DNA of 64,000 nt from Gammaproteobacteria bacterium (GTDB lineage Bacteria; Pseudomonadota; Gammaproteobacteria; Poriferisulfidales; GCA-002705445). The notes under the pieces are model-generated. The model was not told where the DNA came from. It saw only the letters and a list, made by a program, of their open reading frames with translations, and ran no database searches. This document shows positions 54,214-63,092 of this stretch, in pieces; the first letter of the stretch is position 1, and each line of letters begins with the position of its first letter. Location of the stretch: assembly GCA_029268385.1 (NCBI GenBank), contig JAQWPG010000005.1, positions 1 through 64,000 on the forward strand, in the 5' to 3' direction. The position numbers were made by a program, and so were the translations under genes.

Positions 54214-56061
54214 TTGAGAAGATCATTTTTAGATTTTAGTAGAGTAAATACCGAGAAGTTGTTTGAAAAAAGACTTTCTGTCTTAATATCTATCTTGCTT
54301 ATTTTAACAATTTTATTAATAGGTAGGCTATATTTTCTACAAGTCATAAGTTATGAGCACTTTGAAACACTATCTGAAACAAATAGAATAAAGCATATTC
54401 AAATTCCACCAAGAAGAGGAATAATATATGATAGAAATAACATGGTTCTTGCAGATAATTCCTCTTTATATTCAGTTGAAATTAACATTAAAGAAGCTAC
54501 AAATATCAAAAAAATCATCACAGCAGTTGACGAAGAGATTGGTTTAACTAAAGAGGAAATAAATATTTTCTTTAAGAAAAAATCGAAATATTCGCATCAC
54601 AATGTGGTCACATTAAAAAATAATTTATCAGATGCAGAAATAGCAAAAATTTTGTCTATTCGATACAAATATGATGGTTTGGATGTTACAGCAAGTTTAT
54701 TGCGAAGATATCCTTATGAAAAAATAACAAATCATGTAATAGGTAATGTTGGTTATATTGACAAAAAAGATTTATCAAAATTAAATAAAAAAAAATATAA
54801 GGGTAGCAAGTATATTGGTAAAACTGGTATTGAGAAATACTATGAAAATATACTTCATGGTGAGCCAGGATCAAAGCATGTTGAAATTAATGCTAGGGGA
54901 AGGCAGGTAAGAGACATAGACGAAAAAAGGCCTTCTCCAGGGCAAGATATTCATCTTACTTTAGATGTGGAACTTCAAAAATACATGTATTCTATGCTTT
55001 CCGACTATGTAGGTTCATCGGTCGTTATGAATCCAAAAAATGGCGAAATTTTAGGAATGGTGAGTGTACCGTCAATAAATCCCAATAGAAAGCTCTGGAA
55101 ATTTAGTGTTAATAATGATGAAGAGATTAAAAAACTAAAAAGCCCTATGTTTAACCGATCTATAAACGGTTTATATTCTCCAGGATCCACAATAAAACCA
55201 ATTGTAGCTTTAAATGGTATACAGAACAAAATAATGGATCCAGAAAAAGAATATTATGCTGGACCATATTATCAACTTCCAAATAGCTCAAGAAGATATA
55301 GAGACTGGAAGGAAGAGGGTCACGGGATGGTAAATATGCAAAAGGCTATTATTCAATCATGCGACGTATACTTTTATATGTTAGCAGATAGACTTGGAAT
55401 AGATAAAATAGAAAACTTTTTTGAGTATTTTTCTTTTGGGGAGAAGACGGGTATAGATATGCCATATGAATCATTTGGAGTTTTACCATCAAAGGAATGG
55501 AAGAATAAAAATATTGGGGACAAATGGACAAAAGGAGATACTGTTATAACAGGGATTGGGCAAGGATATTTTTTAACTACTCCGATTCAATTAGCATATG
55601 CAACAAGTATAATTGCAAACAAAGGGGAAATATTTATACCAAAGCTAAATAAAAATTTAAAGATAAAAAAAAATAATAAAATAAAAGAAAGAGAATTTTT
55701 TCTAAAAAATAATATTAATTCAGATGATTGGGAAATGATTACCGAAGCTATGTTTAAAGTTGTAAATCAAAAAAATGGAACAGCTTATTGGACAACAAAA
55801 AATAAAAAAAATAATATTGCAGGGAAAACAGGAACCGTACAAGTTTACTCGCTTTCGCAAAAAACGAATGAAAGAGAAAAAGACAATATTCCTGATCATT
55901 TAAAAGATCACTCGCTTTATATAGGTTTTGCGCCAAAAGAAAATCCTGAGATAGTGATAGCAACAATTATTGAAAATGCAGGAAGTGGAAGTAAATATGC
56001 TGCACCGATAAGTAACAAAATTATAAATTACTACCTTGATGAGATAAGAGAAAGATATTGA
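54214..56061 (+). CDS. mrdA: Penicillin-binding protein 2 (elongation transpeptidase)
   Basis: The 615-residue class B PBP has one N-terminal membrane anchor (about 24-44), a PBP dimerisation domain, and a transpeptidase domain with SPGSTIKPIVALN (SxxK), the SCD motif in QSCDVYFYML and KTGTVQVYS (KTG). It crosslinks peptidoglycan during cell elongation together with RodA. It starts with TTG, supported by a GAGGA ribosome-binding site at 54203-54207. The stop overlaps the rodA start. Confidence 0.95.
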   Translation: MRRSFLDFSRVNTEKLFEKRLSVLISILLILTILLIGRLYFLQVISYEHFETLSETNRIKHIQIPPRRGIIYDRNNMVLADNSSLYSVEINIKEATNIKKIITAVDEEIGLTKEEINIFFKKKSKYSHHNVVTLKNNLSDAEIAKILSIRYKYDGLDVTASLLRRYPYEKITNHVIGNVGYIDKKDLSKLNKKKYKGSKYIGKTGIEKYYENILHGEPGSKHVEINARGRQVRDIDEKRPSPGQDIHLTLDVELQKYMYSMLSDYVGSSVVMNPKNGEILGMVSVPSINPNRKLWKFSVNNDEEIKKLKSPMFNRSINGLYSPGSTIKPIVALNGIQNKIMDPEKEYYAGPYYQLPNSSRRYRDWKEEGHGMVNMQKAIIQSCDVYFYMLADRLGIDKIENFFEYFSFGEKTGIDMPYESFGVLPSKEWKNKNIGDKWTKGDTVITGIGQGYFLTTPIQLAYATSIIANKGEIFIPKLNKNLKIKKNNKIKEREFFLKNNINSDDWEMITEAMFKVVNQKNGTAYWTTKNKKNNIAGKTGTVQVYSLSQKTNEREKDNIPDHLKDHSLYIGFAPKENPEIVIATIIENAGSGSKYAAPISNKIINYYLDEIRERY

Positions 56062-57134
56062 ATAATAAAAATTTTTTTGGAATTACAGATACAATATTAT
56101 TTTTATCAATAATTTGTATATCTTTTTTTGGTTTGATCCTATTGTATAGTGCTACAAATCAAGACATTGACTTGGTATTTAGGCAAGGGACAAGATTAGG
56201 CTTCTGTTTCATTCTTATGTTTATGATTGGCTCAATTAATATTAATCATATAAAAATGATTGCTCCTTATATATATATCGTGTGTATTTTTTTATTAGTG
56301 ATAACGATACTTTGGGGTCATGATTCAAAAGGTGCAAAAAGATGGATAGTTTTTTTTGGATTTTCTTTTCAAGTTTCAGAAATTTTAAAAATAGCTGTCC
56401 CTTTAATGCTTGCTTGGTTTTTATCTTTAGATGAAGATAAAAATTTTGACTTAAAAAAACTTTTGTTTTCTTTCTTAATTATATTCTTGCCAATTTTGCT
56501 TATTATAAAGCAGCCTGATTTAGGAACTTCATTAATAATATTATTGTGCGGAGGAATTACAATATTCTTAGGCGGTATTAAAAAAAAGCATATCGCTTAT
56601 CTTTTAGGGTCATTAGTTATAATAATTCCTGTTATGTGGAAATTTTTTCTTCTTCCATATCAAAAACAAAGAGTTATGACTATGTTCGATCCTACATCTG
56701 ATCCATTAGGATCTGGTTATCATATTATACAATCTAAAATTGCAGTGGGCTCCGGCGGCTTATTTGGAAAAGGTTTTCTAAATGGAACACAATCGCAGCT
56801 TGAGTTTCTTCCAGAAAGAGGTACTGATTTTATCTTTGCAGTTTTTGCGGAAGAATTCGGATTTATAGGAATATTAATATTATTTTTATTTTATCTAATA
56901 TTAATAGCTCGATGTATACATATAGTAGGAAACGCAAAAAATTATTTTTCGAAAATTATCGCAGGAAGTATAACATCAATATTCATATTGTTGATTATTA
57001 CAAATATTTCAATGGCCATAGGCGTTTTGCCTGTAGTAGGAGTTACGTTACCACTATTGAGCTTAGGTGGCAGTTCCTTATTATCAATTTTTATAGCCTT
57101 TGGTATAATATTTTCTGTAAATAGGAGAAATTAA
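56058..57134 (+). CDS. rodA: Peptidoglycan glycosyltransferase RodA (SEDS family)
   Basis: A 358-residue SEDS protein with about 10 membrane helices: LYSATNQDIDLVFRQGTRL, GAKRWIVFFGFSFQVSEILKIAVPLMLAW, KQPDLGTSLIILLCGG, FLPERGTDFIFAVFAEEFGFIG, and PLLSLGGSSLLSIFIAFGI. It polymerises glycan strands for lateral wall growth with PBP2. It starts with TTG overlapping the mrdA stop (TTGA), so translation is coupled. Confidence 0.95.
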   Translation: MNNKNFFGITDTILFLSIICISFFGLILLYSATNQDIDLVFRQGTRLGFCFILMFMIGSININHIKMIAPYIYIVCIFLLVITILWGHDSKGAKRWIVFFGFSFQVSEILKIAVPLMLAWFLSLDEDKNFDLKKLLFSFLIIFLPILLIIKQPDLGTSLIILLCGGITIFLGGIKKKHIAYLLGSLVIIIPVMWKFFLLPYQKQRVMTMFDPTSDPLGSGYHIIQSKIAVGSGGLFGKGFLNGTQSQLEFLPERGTDFIFAVFAEEFGFIGILILFLFYLILIARCIHIVGNAKNYFSKIIAGSITSIFILLIITNISMAIGVLPVVGVTLPLLSLGGSSLLSIFIAFGIIFSVNRRN

Positions 57135-58124
57135 GTGATTTTAGACAATACAAAATATTTAGTATTTTTGTTTATTTTTTTTATTGTAAATCTTTCTTAT
57201 GCGGAAGAAAATAAAATTTTAGAAAAGTACAATTCAGAAATCAAAGAGATTAAATCTATTCTTATAAATAAACATAATATAAATTCTAATTACATAGATA
57301 CTGTTTTTCAGGAAATAAAATTTCGTAAGAAAACTTTAGATTCTATGAGTAATGCAGTTGAGAGAAAAGCTACATGGGAAAGATACAAAAAAATATTTAT
57401 TACACAAAAAAGGATTAAAGAGGGAGTTGCATACCATAAAAAGAATTATAAAATATTACAAGAAATTGAAAAAAAATATGGTGTACCTTCAGAAGTAATA
57501 GTAGCATTTTTAGGGGTTGAAACTAATTATGGCAAAGGTACTGGTAGAGTAAAAGTTCTTGATTCTCTTGCAACGCTAGCTTTGCAGCATCCACGAAGGT
57601 CAAAATATTTTAAAGCTCAGCTAATATACTTTATAGTATTAACTTATCAGAATAAATTAGATTTTAATAGTTTGTATGGCTCATACGCTGGCGCTATGGG
57701 CGCGCCACAATTTATGCCAGAAAGCTATATAAAGCTTGGAGTTGATTATAACAAAGATGGAAAAGTTGATCTTTGGAATGATAAATATGATATCTATGCA
57801 AGTATCGCAAATTATCTTGTTAAGAATGGTTGGAAAAAAAATGAAGCTATCTACTCTAAAATAAAAATTAAAGACGTGTATGTAAATGATATTTTTAAAG
57901 ATGGTGACGTAAAAACTGTTTCAATAGAAAATACTAGATTAAAAAAAATTCTTAAAGGCAATAATTTAAATTCAGGAAAAAAATACTTAATATTGCTTAG
58001 TAAAAAAAATAAAGAATACAAACTAGGATATAAAAATTTTAAAGTTATAATGTCTTATAACCCAAGCACATTTTATGCCATGGTAGTTTCAGAACTAAGT
58101 GAGAAGATATCCCAAAACAAATGA
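57135..58124 (+). CDS. mltB: Lytic murein transglycosylase B
   Basis: The 329-residue protein has a signal peptide (LVFLFIFFIVNLSYAEE), not a lipobox, so it may be a soluble SltB1-like form. The catalytic region matches family 103: VIVAFLGVETNYGKGTGRVKVLDSLATLA with the catalytic Glu in GVETNYG, QHPRRSKYFKAQL, and YAGAMGAPQFMPESY. It cleaves glycan strands to 1,6-anhydromuropeptides, the substrate later handled by AmpD, AmgK and MurU. It begins with GTG and directly abuts rodA. Confidence 0.92.
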   Translation: MILDNTKYLVFLFIFFIVNLSYAEENKILEKYNSEIKEIKSILINKHNINSNYIDTVFQEIKFRKKTLDSMSNAVERKATWERYKKIFITQKRIKEGVAYHKKNYKILQEIEKKYGVPSEVIVAFLGVETNYGKGTGRVKVLDSLATLALQHPRRSKYFKAQLIYFIVLTYQNKLDFNSLYGSYAGAMGAPQFMPESYIKLGVDYNKDGKVDLWNDKYDIYASIANYLVKNGWKKNEAIYSKIKIKDVYVNDIFKDGDVKTVSIENTRLKKILKGNNLNSGKKYLILLSKKNKEYKLGYKNFKVIMSYNPSTFYAMVVSELSEKISQNK

Positions 58125-58630
58125 AATTAATCCATATAATTATAATCTCCCTAATATTTACTGGTTGTACAGTAATCAAAAGAGATAATGTAAAAAACTA
58201 TAAAGAAAATTATACTTCGAAGAAAGTAATACCCAAAATAGAAAAATATAGTAAATATGGAAATCCAAAAACTTACAAAGTTTTTGGAATAAAATATAAG
58301 ACTTTACAAACGCACGTGGGTTATTCAGAAAAAGGTATAGCATCTTGGTATGGAAAAAAATTTCATGGAAAGTTAACCTCAACACGCGAAGTTTATAATA
58401 TGTATAATATAACAGCCGCACATAAAAGCTTACCAATCCCATGTTATGCCAAAGTTACAAATCTGAGTAATAACAAATCATTAATAGTAAGAATAAATGA
58501 TAGAGGGCCATTTAAAAAAGGAAGAATCATCGATCTATCTTATGCAGCTGCAAAAAAGCTTGATTTTATAAAACAAGGAACAGCGCGGGTATTAGTTGAG
58601 GCAATCGACGTTAAAAAAAATAACTATTAA
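58121..58630 (+). CDS. rlpA: Rare lipoprotein A family (RlpA)
   Basis: A 169-residue lipoprotein precursor with lipobox FTGC (Cys at residue 16) and a double-psi beta-barrel domain at about 70-165. Visible family residues are GIASWYGKKFHGKLTSTREVYNM, AAHKSLPIPCYAKVTNLSNNKS, VRINDRGPF, and IIDLSYAAAKKL, including the DRGPF acid. RlpA proteins are lytic transglycosylases that act on denuded glycans. The usual C-terminal SPOR domain is absent. Overlaps mltB by 4 bases. Confidence 0.93.
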   Translation: MKLIHIIIISLIFTGCTVIKRDNVKNYKENYTSKKVIPKIEKYSKYGNPKTYKVFGIKYKTLQTHVGYSEKGIASWYGKKFHGKLTSTREVYNMYNITAAHKSLPIPCYAKVTNLSNNKSLIVRINDRGPFKKGRIIDLSYAAAKKLDFIKQGTARVLVEAIDVKKNNY

Positions 58631-58700
58631 TTATTGATTTTTAAAAATAGATTCAGGTGATACAATATTAAAATTAAAATATATTAATCATAGGAGCATA

Positions 58701-59846
58701 ATGCATAAAATTATAATAAGTCTAATTTTTATATTTACTTTTGCAGTTAACCCAGCATATGCGTCAGAAAACTACCCTTTCGCAGTTCCGGATATTAAAG
58801 CAACAAGCTATGCACTTATGGATGTTAGAACAGGCTCAATAATTGCAGGAAAAAACATTGATAAAAAAGTTGAGCCCGCAAGCTTAACGAAAATAGGAAC
58901 TTTATATCTTGTTTTTAAATCTTTAGAGTCAAAGTATATCAGTGAAGATGATTATGCTGTAGTAAGTAAAAAGGCATGGAAAATGCCTGGCTCAAGAATG
59001 TTTATCGAAGTTGGTAAAAAAGTTAAAATTAGAGATTTGATTCAGGGTGTAATAGTGCAATCAGGAAATGATGCAAGTGTAACGCTTGCTGAACACGTTG
59101 CTGGCGGTGAAGAATTTTTTGTGACCATGTTAAATAAACTTGCTATAGACATGGGATTAAAAAATACAAAGTTTCAAAATGTTACAGGCATGCCTGATAA
59201 AAACCATTATACATCAGCAAGAGATTTAGCAATTTTATCACAAAGATTAATATTAGATTTCCCAGAGCAATATAAAAGATTCTCTCAAAAAAAATATACA
59301 TACAATAATATATCTCAGCCAAATAGAAATAGATTATTAACAACATATGATTATGCGGATGGAATAAAAACAGGTCACACAAGCTCGGCAGGGTATTGTT
59401 TAGCCGCATCAGCACAAATTGATAACACAAGATTTGTTTCTATATTATTTGGGGCTAAAAGCTCAAAAGATAGATTTAAATATACAAAAACACTCTTTAA
59501 ATTTGGCTTTAGAAATTTCACAACAAAAAAATATTTTCAAAAGAATAAAATAATAGCTAAGGAAAGAGTATGGAATGGAGAGCAAAAATATATTGATATT
59601 GGATTTAATAGAGATATATTTATTACACTACTTAAGCATGAAGATGAAAAAGTAACGCCAAAAATAAATCTGTTATCCAGAATTGAAGCTCCTATTAGAA
59701 TTAACCAACATTTAGGATCTGTTGATTTTATAGTCAAAGGCAATGTGATATCTTCAGAGAAGATATATGCGCTCAAAAGAGTTGAAGAAGGAAATTTATA
59801 TAGAAAAACATATGATTTTATTGCTAATTTTTTTATAGAAGATTAA
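58701..59846 (+). CDS. dacA: D-alanyl-D-alanine carboxypeptidase (PBP5/6 type)
   Basis: The 381-residue precursor has a signal peptide ending PAYA, then a class C low-molecular-mass PBP domain. The motifs are SLTKIG (SxxK), SGNDAS (SxN) and KTGHTSSAGYC (KTG). A C-terminal beta domain follows from about residue 275 with a short hydrophobic end (YDFIANFFIED) instead of a long amphipathic anchor. It removes terminal D-alanine from stem peptides. The 70-base gap before it is likely a promoter. It is followed after 1 base by a D-amino acid transaminase gene. Confidence 0.93.
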   Translation: MHKIIISLIFIFTFAVNPAYASENYPFAVPDIKATSYALMDVRTGSIIAGKNIDKKVEPASLTKIGTLYLVFKSLESKYISEDDYAVVSKKAWKMPGSRMFIEVGKKVKIRDLIQGVIVQSGNDASVTLAEHVAGGEEFFVTMLNKLAIDMGLKNTKFQNVTGMPDKNHYTSARDLAILSQRLILDFPEQYKRFSQKKYTYNNISQPNRNRLLTTYDYADGIKTGHTSSAGYCLAASAQIDNTRFVSILFGAKSSKDRFKYTKTLFKFGFRNFTTKKYFQKNKIIAKERVWNGEQKYIDIGFNRDIFITLLKHEDEKVTPKINLLSRIEAPIRINQHLGSVDFIVKGNVISSEKIYALKRVEEGNLYRKTYDFIANFFIED

Positions 59847-59847
59847 A

Positions 59848-60708
59848 TTGAAAAATAAAGTTTTTTTAAATGGCTCAATTAAGAATGACTTGGATGCAAA
59901 AGTTTCTATTTTTGATAGGGGATATTTGTTCTCAGATGGTATTTATGAATTAATACCATATTTTAACTCCAAACCGTTTTTAATTGATGAGCACTATTCT
60001 AGGTTAACAGAAAGCCTAGGTATGATTGGTATTAATAATCCTTATACAAAAAAAGAATGGTTCAGCAATATTGATAATCTTCTTCAAAATTGTGAATTTG
60101 AAAATTTTTATTTATATATTCAGGTAACAAGAGGTGTTCCAGAAAATACTAAAGATGGAATTATGAGAGAGCATGCTGCTACAAAAAAATATAATACTAG
60201 CGTTTGCATGTTTTATTCTGAAATAACTAATTTAGTAGAAAGAAATATTTCTGGTAAAAAAGCTATAACCTTAGAAGACAAAAGATGGAAACAATGCGAT
60301 ATAAAATCTATTTCTTTGCTATTTAATACTTATGCTAAAACTTTAGCTTATAACGAGGGAGCGTTTGAGGCTATATTAATTAGAAATAATGTTATTACTG
60401 AAGGGTGCTCTAGTAATGTATTTATTGTTAAAAATAACGTTATCAAAACATCCCCAAAAAGCAATCTTATTCTTCCTGGAGTCACTCGTTCATTTGTAAT
60501 CGATGAGGTGATTAAAAAAAATAATTATAAAATTATCATAGAAAATTTCTCAGAAGATGAGCTATTTGAATCTGATGAAATTTTTATCACAAATTCAACG
60601 CAAGGAATATTGCCAATTACATGTTTAAATGAGAAAGATATAAATAAAGGTTTGTGTGGTGATATAACAAAAGAACTTTATAATATCTTCATAAAGTACC
60701 TTGTTTAA
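59848..60708 (+). CDS. dat: D-amino acid aminotransferase (D-alanine transaminase)
   Basis: A 286-residue PLP fold-type IV enzyme. Segments FLNGSIKNDLDAKVSIFDRGYLFSDGIYELIPYF and RWKQCDIKSISLLFNTYAKTLAY (PLP lysine in DIKS), then EGCSSNVFIVKNNVI, match DAAT rather than branched-chain transaminases. It interconverts D-Ala and D-Glu. It starts with TTG, with no in-frame ATG before residue 50. The coupling to dacA suggests reuse of D-Ala released from the wall (inference). Confidence 0.88.
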   Translation: MKNKVFLNGSIKNDLDAKVSIFDRGYLFSDGIYELIPYFNSKPFLIDEHYSRLTESLGMIGINNPYTKKEWFSNIDNLLQNCEFENFYLYIQVTRGVPENTKDGIMREHAATKKYNTSVCMFYSEITNLVERNISGKKAITLEDKRWKQCDIKSISLLFNTYAKTLAYNEGAFEAILIRNNVITEGCSSNVFIVKNNVIKTSPKSNLILPGVTRSFVIDEVIKKNNYKIIIENFSEDELFESDEIFITNSTQGILPITCLNEKDINKGLCGDITKELYNIFIKYLV

Positions 60709-61314
60709 GTGGATAGTATAGTTGCACATCAAAAATCTTTACTAAAATGCAAAAAATGCAAGGATATGGAAGGAAATCCAATAGTTGGGAATCCAGTAAA
60801 GTCAAAAATTATATTAATTGGTCAAGCACCAGGTATTAAAGAAGGTGATCTAAAAAAACCTTTTGCATGGACAGCTGGAAAGAATATGTTTAAGTGGTTT
60901 TCATCAATTGGCATCACTGAAGAAAAGTTTAGAGAAAATATATACATGTCCGCAGTATGTAGGTGTTACCCAGGAAAGAATGCTTCTGGATCTGGTGATA
61001 GAGTGCCAACAGAAAGTGAAATAAAAAAATGTTCAAATTGGTTGAATTATGAGATTAATTACTTGAGACCAGAATTAATAATTCCAGTTGGAAAATTAGC
61101 CATATCTCAATTCTTAGAATTTGAAAAACTCAATGATGTGGTTGGAAAAAAAATCATTTATAAAAAAGGTAATATAAAAACAGAAATTGTATCATTACCG
61201 CACCCATCAGGTCTTTCTACTTGGTACAAAAAAGAGCCTGGCAAATCATTATTAAATAATGCGTTAAAAATTATTAAAAAAAATAAAAGCTGGAAATCAA
61301 TTATTAAAAAATAA
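60709..61314 (+). CDS. Uracil-DNA glycosylase superfamily protein, probable 4Fe-4S type
   Basis: A 201-residue protein with the UDG fold. Motif 1 is GQAPGIKEGDLKKPFAWTAG, motif 2 is near HPSGLSTWYKK, and cysteines at LKCKKCKD, VCRCYPG and KKCSNW resemble the iron-sulfur ligands of family 4/5 UDGs. The motif-1 Q replaces the Glu (GEAPG) of family 4, so the exact family is uncertain. It removes uracil or related bases from DNA (inference). Starts with GTG right at the dat stop. Its end overlaps convergent murU by 18 bases. Confidence 0.8.
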   Translation: MDSIVAHQKSLLKCKKCKDMEGNPIVGNPVKSKIILIGQAPGIKEGDLKKPFAWTAGKNMFKWFSSIGITEEKFRENIYMSAVCRCYPGKNASGSGDRVPTESEIKKCSNWLNYEINYLRPELIIPVGKLAISQFLEFEKLNDVVGKKIIYKKGNIKTEIVSLPHPSGLSTWYKKEPGKSLLNNALKIIKKNKSWKSIIKK

Positions 61315-61962
61315 ATTATTCACATTTTTTAGTTTTTTTACATCACCAACATCATGCCATATACCTTCGTGTTTTAATCCAGAAATTTTATTATTTTTAA
61401 TTTGCTTTTCCAGTATATCAATCAATTTATATTTTTTTACTTTTTCATTAGTAAATATTTCTGGTCTGTAAATCCCAATGCCTGAATATGTCATATTGTT
61501 TTTATTGCTAAATGTAACTCTATTATTATCTAAAGAGAAGTCTCCATATATATTATGATCTGGATTTTCTACCATTACTATTGAAGCAAGATCATCATCG
61601 TTAATTTTAATATCTGATAATTTGCAATTAGTATAAATATCTGAATTTATTACTAAAAAGGGGGTGTTTCCAAGCAAAGGAAGAGCATTTTGTATTCCTC
61701 CGCCTGTTTCAAGTGGTTCTGGTGATTCAATAGAGTAATTAATATTAACTTTATACTTGTCACCCGATCCCAAGTATTCAATAATCATATTGGATAGATA
61801 AGATACATTGATAACTAACTCAGTAAAACCGAACTTTTTTAATAATAAAATATTATGCTCTATAAGAGAAAGTTCGCCTAATTTTATTAAGGGCTTTGGT
61901 ATAATTTTTGTAATATCGCCAAAACGTTCACCTTTGCCTGCGGCTAGAATAATCGCTTTCAT
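61297..61962 (-). CDS. murU: N-acetylmuramate 1-phosphate uridylyltransferase MurU
   Basis: A 221-residue nucleotidyltransferase: MKAIILAAGKGERFGDITKIIPKPLIKLGELSLIEHNI, then ESPEPLETGGGIQNAL, NSDIYTNCK with catalytic Asp, and WHDVGDVKKL. The Asn after the Asp region and the gene pairing with amgK match MurU of the Pseudomonas anabolic recycling pathway, which makes UDP-MurNAc from MurNAc 1-phosphate and bypasses the fosfomycin target. It overlaps the end of amgK by 35 bases. Confidence 0.87.
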   Translation of the reverse strand: MKAIILAAGKGERFGDITKIIPKPLIKLGELSLIEHNILLLKKFGFTELVINVSYLSNMIIEYLGSGDKYKVNINYSIESPEPLETGGGIQNALPLLGNTPFLVINSDIYTNCKLSDIKINDDDLASIVMVENPDHNIYGDFSLDNNRVTFSNKNNMTYSGIGIYRPEIFTNEKVKKYKLIDILEKQIKNNKISGLKHEGIWHDVGDVKKLKNVNNLFFNN

Positions 61963-62923
61963 TTATAATCTCTAGAACCTCTTTTGCATACATATTAATA
62001 ATTTCTAGATTACCATAATTAGAACTAGCATTAACTATATAATTAAGAGTTCTAGAAAGATGTTGTAAGTAATTATGTCTATTATTTCTAACACTTAATC
62101 TGCAGAATATTCCTGAAGCTTTAAGATGACGTTGAGCAGTAATCAGATGATAATTATGCAATAATTCATCCTCAGAAAACTTTTTTAAATTATACTCGTT
62201 ATAAAAAGATAAGAATAGTTTGAGAAACTGATTTTTGCTTGATTTACCTATATCTCTATAGCAATCATTTATAATCGAGACAAGATCATACAAGGGTGAT
62301 CCATACAGGGCATCTTGATAATCAATAATAACTATTTTTTTATTTTTATAAAATAAATTTTTTGAATGATAGTCTCTATGAACCAATTTAAAATTTTTAT
62401 ATTCAATATTATCTACTATAAAATTAAGAGCATCTGATAATTTTTTACTATCTTTTTTTGAAACTTTTAATAATAAAAATTTCTTGAGAACCCATTCTAA
62501 AAATAAGAAACTTTCTTTAAAATACTTTTCTTTTGTATATTTTTTAATATTTCTATTCTTTATTTCCTGGATTTTTATAATATTAAAAATCGCTTTTTTA
62601 TATATTTCATCAGCTTTAATTTTATTTGCTTTATCATATATTAAATTATTTCCTAGGTCTTCCATAACAAGAAATTTTTTATTTAAATTTTTATTTAAAA
62701 TTTTCGGAATGCAAATTTTATTTTTTTTAAATATTTCAGTAAATTTCAAAAAATTATTATAATTTCTTTTCTCTAAGCTGCTATCCATTAAAATTAAATT
62801 TCTTTTTTTGGATCTTACTCTGTAGTATTTTCTATTACTAGCATCACCTTTTATTTTACTTACAGAAAAATTATCATTTCCAATAAAATTATTTATGTAT
62901 TTATTTAATTTATCTATTTGCAT
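61928..62923 (-). CDS. amgK: N-acetylmuramate/N-acetylglucosamine kinase AmgK
   Basis: A 331-residue APH-fold sugar kinase: KIKGDASNRKYYRV at the N-terminus, FLVMEDLGNNL, catalytic loop LVHRDYHSKNLFY, and metal motif VIIDYQDALYGSPLYDLVSI. AmgK phosphorylates MurNAc and GlcNAc at the anomeric carbon, feeding MurU. The gene is rich in lysine and asparagine. It starts within the stop of a tiny lipoprotein gene (TAATG) and overlaps murU by 35 bases, giving a three-gene coupled unit. In Pseudomonas this pair sits beside lptD; here it is about 12 kb away. Confidence 0.88.
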   Translation of the reverse strand: MQIDKLNKYINNFIGNDNFSVSKIKGDASNRKYYRVRSKKRNLILMDSSLEKRNYNNFLKFTEIFKKNKICIPKILNKNLNKKFLVMEDLGNNLIYDKANKIKADEIYKKAIFNIIKIQEIKNRNIKKYTKEKYFKESFLFLEWVLKKFLLLKVSKKDSKKLSDALNFIVDNIEYKNFKLVHRDYHSKNLFYKNKKIVIIDYQDALYGSPLYDLVSIINDCYRDIGKSSKNQFLKLFLSFYNEYNLKKFSEDELLHNYHLITAQRHLKASGIFCRLSVRNNRHNYLQHLSRTLNYIVNASSNYGNLEIINMYAKEVLEIINESDYSSRRQR

Positions 62924-63045
62924 TATCTTTTGTTATCAGAGTTAATTCTTTCTTCCATATTTCTTTTGCCTACATTTTGATCACATGATATGGTCACTAA
63001 TGTAGTTATAATTACTAAAAGAATCATCTTTATTTTTCTATTCAT
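62923..63045 (-). CDS. Tiny putative lipoprotein coupled to amgK
   Basis: A 40-residue frame begins MNRKIKMILLVIITTLVTIS and then Cys21, followed by a short charged, hydrophilic tail (NVGKRNMEERINSDNKR). This is the form of a minimal lipoprotein: positive N-terminus, hydrophobic core and a lipobox-like TISC (the -3 Thr is atypical). The stop TAA shares one base with the amgK ATG. An in-frame ATG at 63054 would add three residues; neither start has a strong ribosome-binding site. I do not recognise the family, and it is too short for homology judgement by eye. Confidence 0.62.
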   Translation of the reverse strand: MNRKIKMILLVIITTLVTISCDQNVGKRNMEERINSDNKR

Positions 63046-63092
63046 ATTATTCATATTTTCATTATACTATATATAACTCTTATATATTATGG

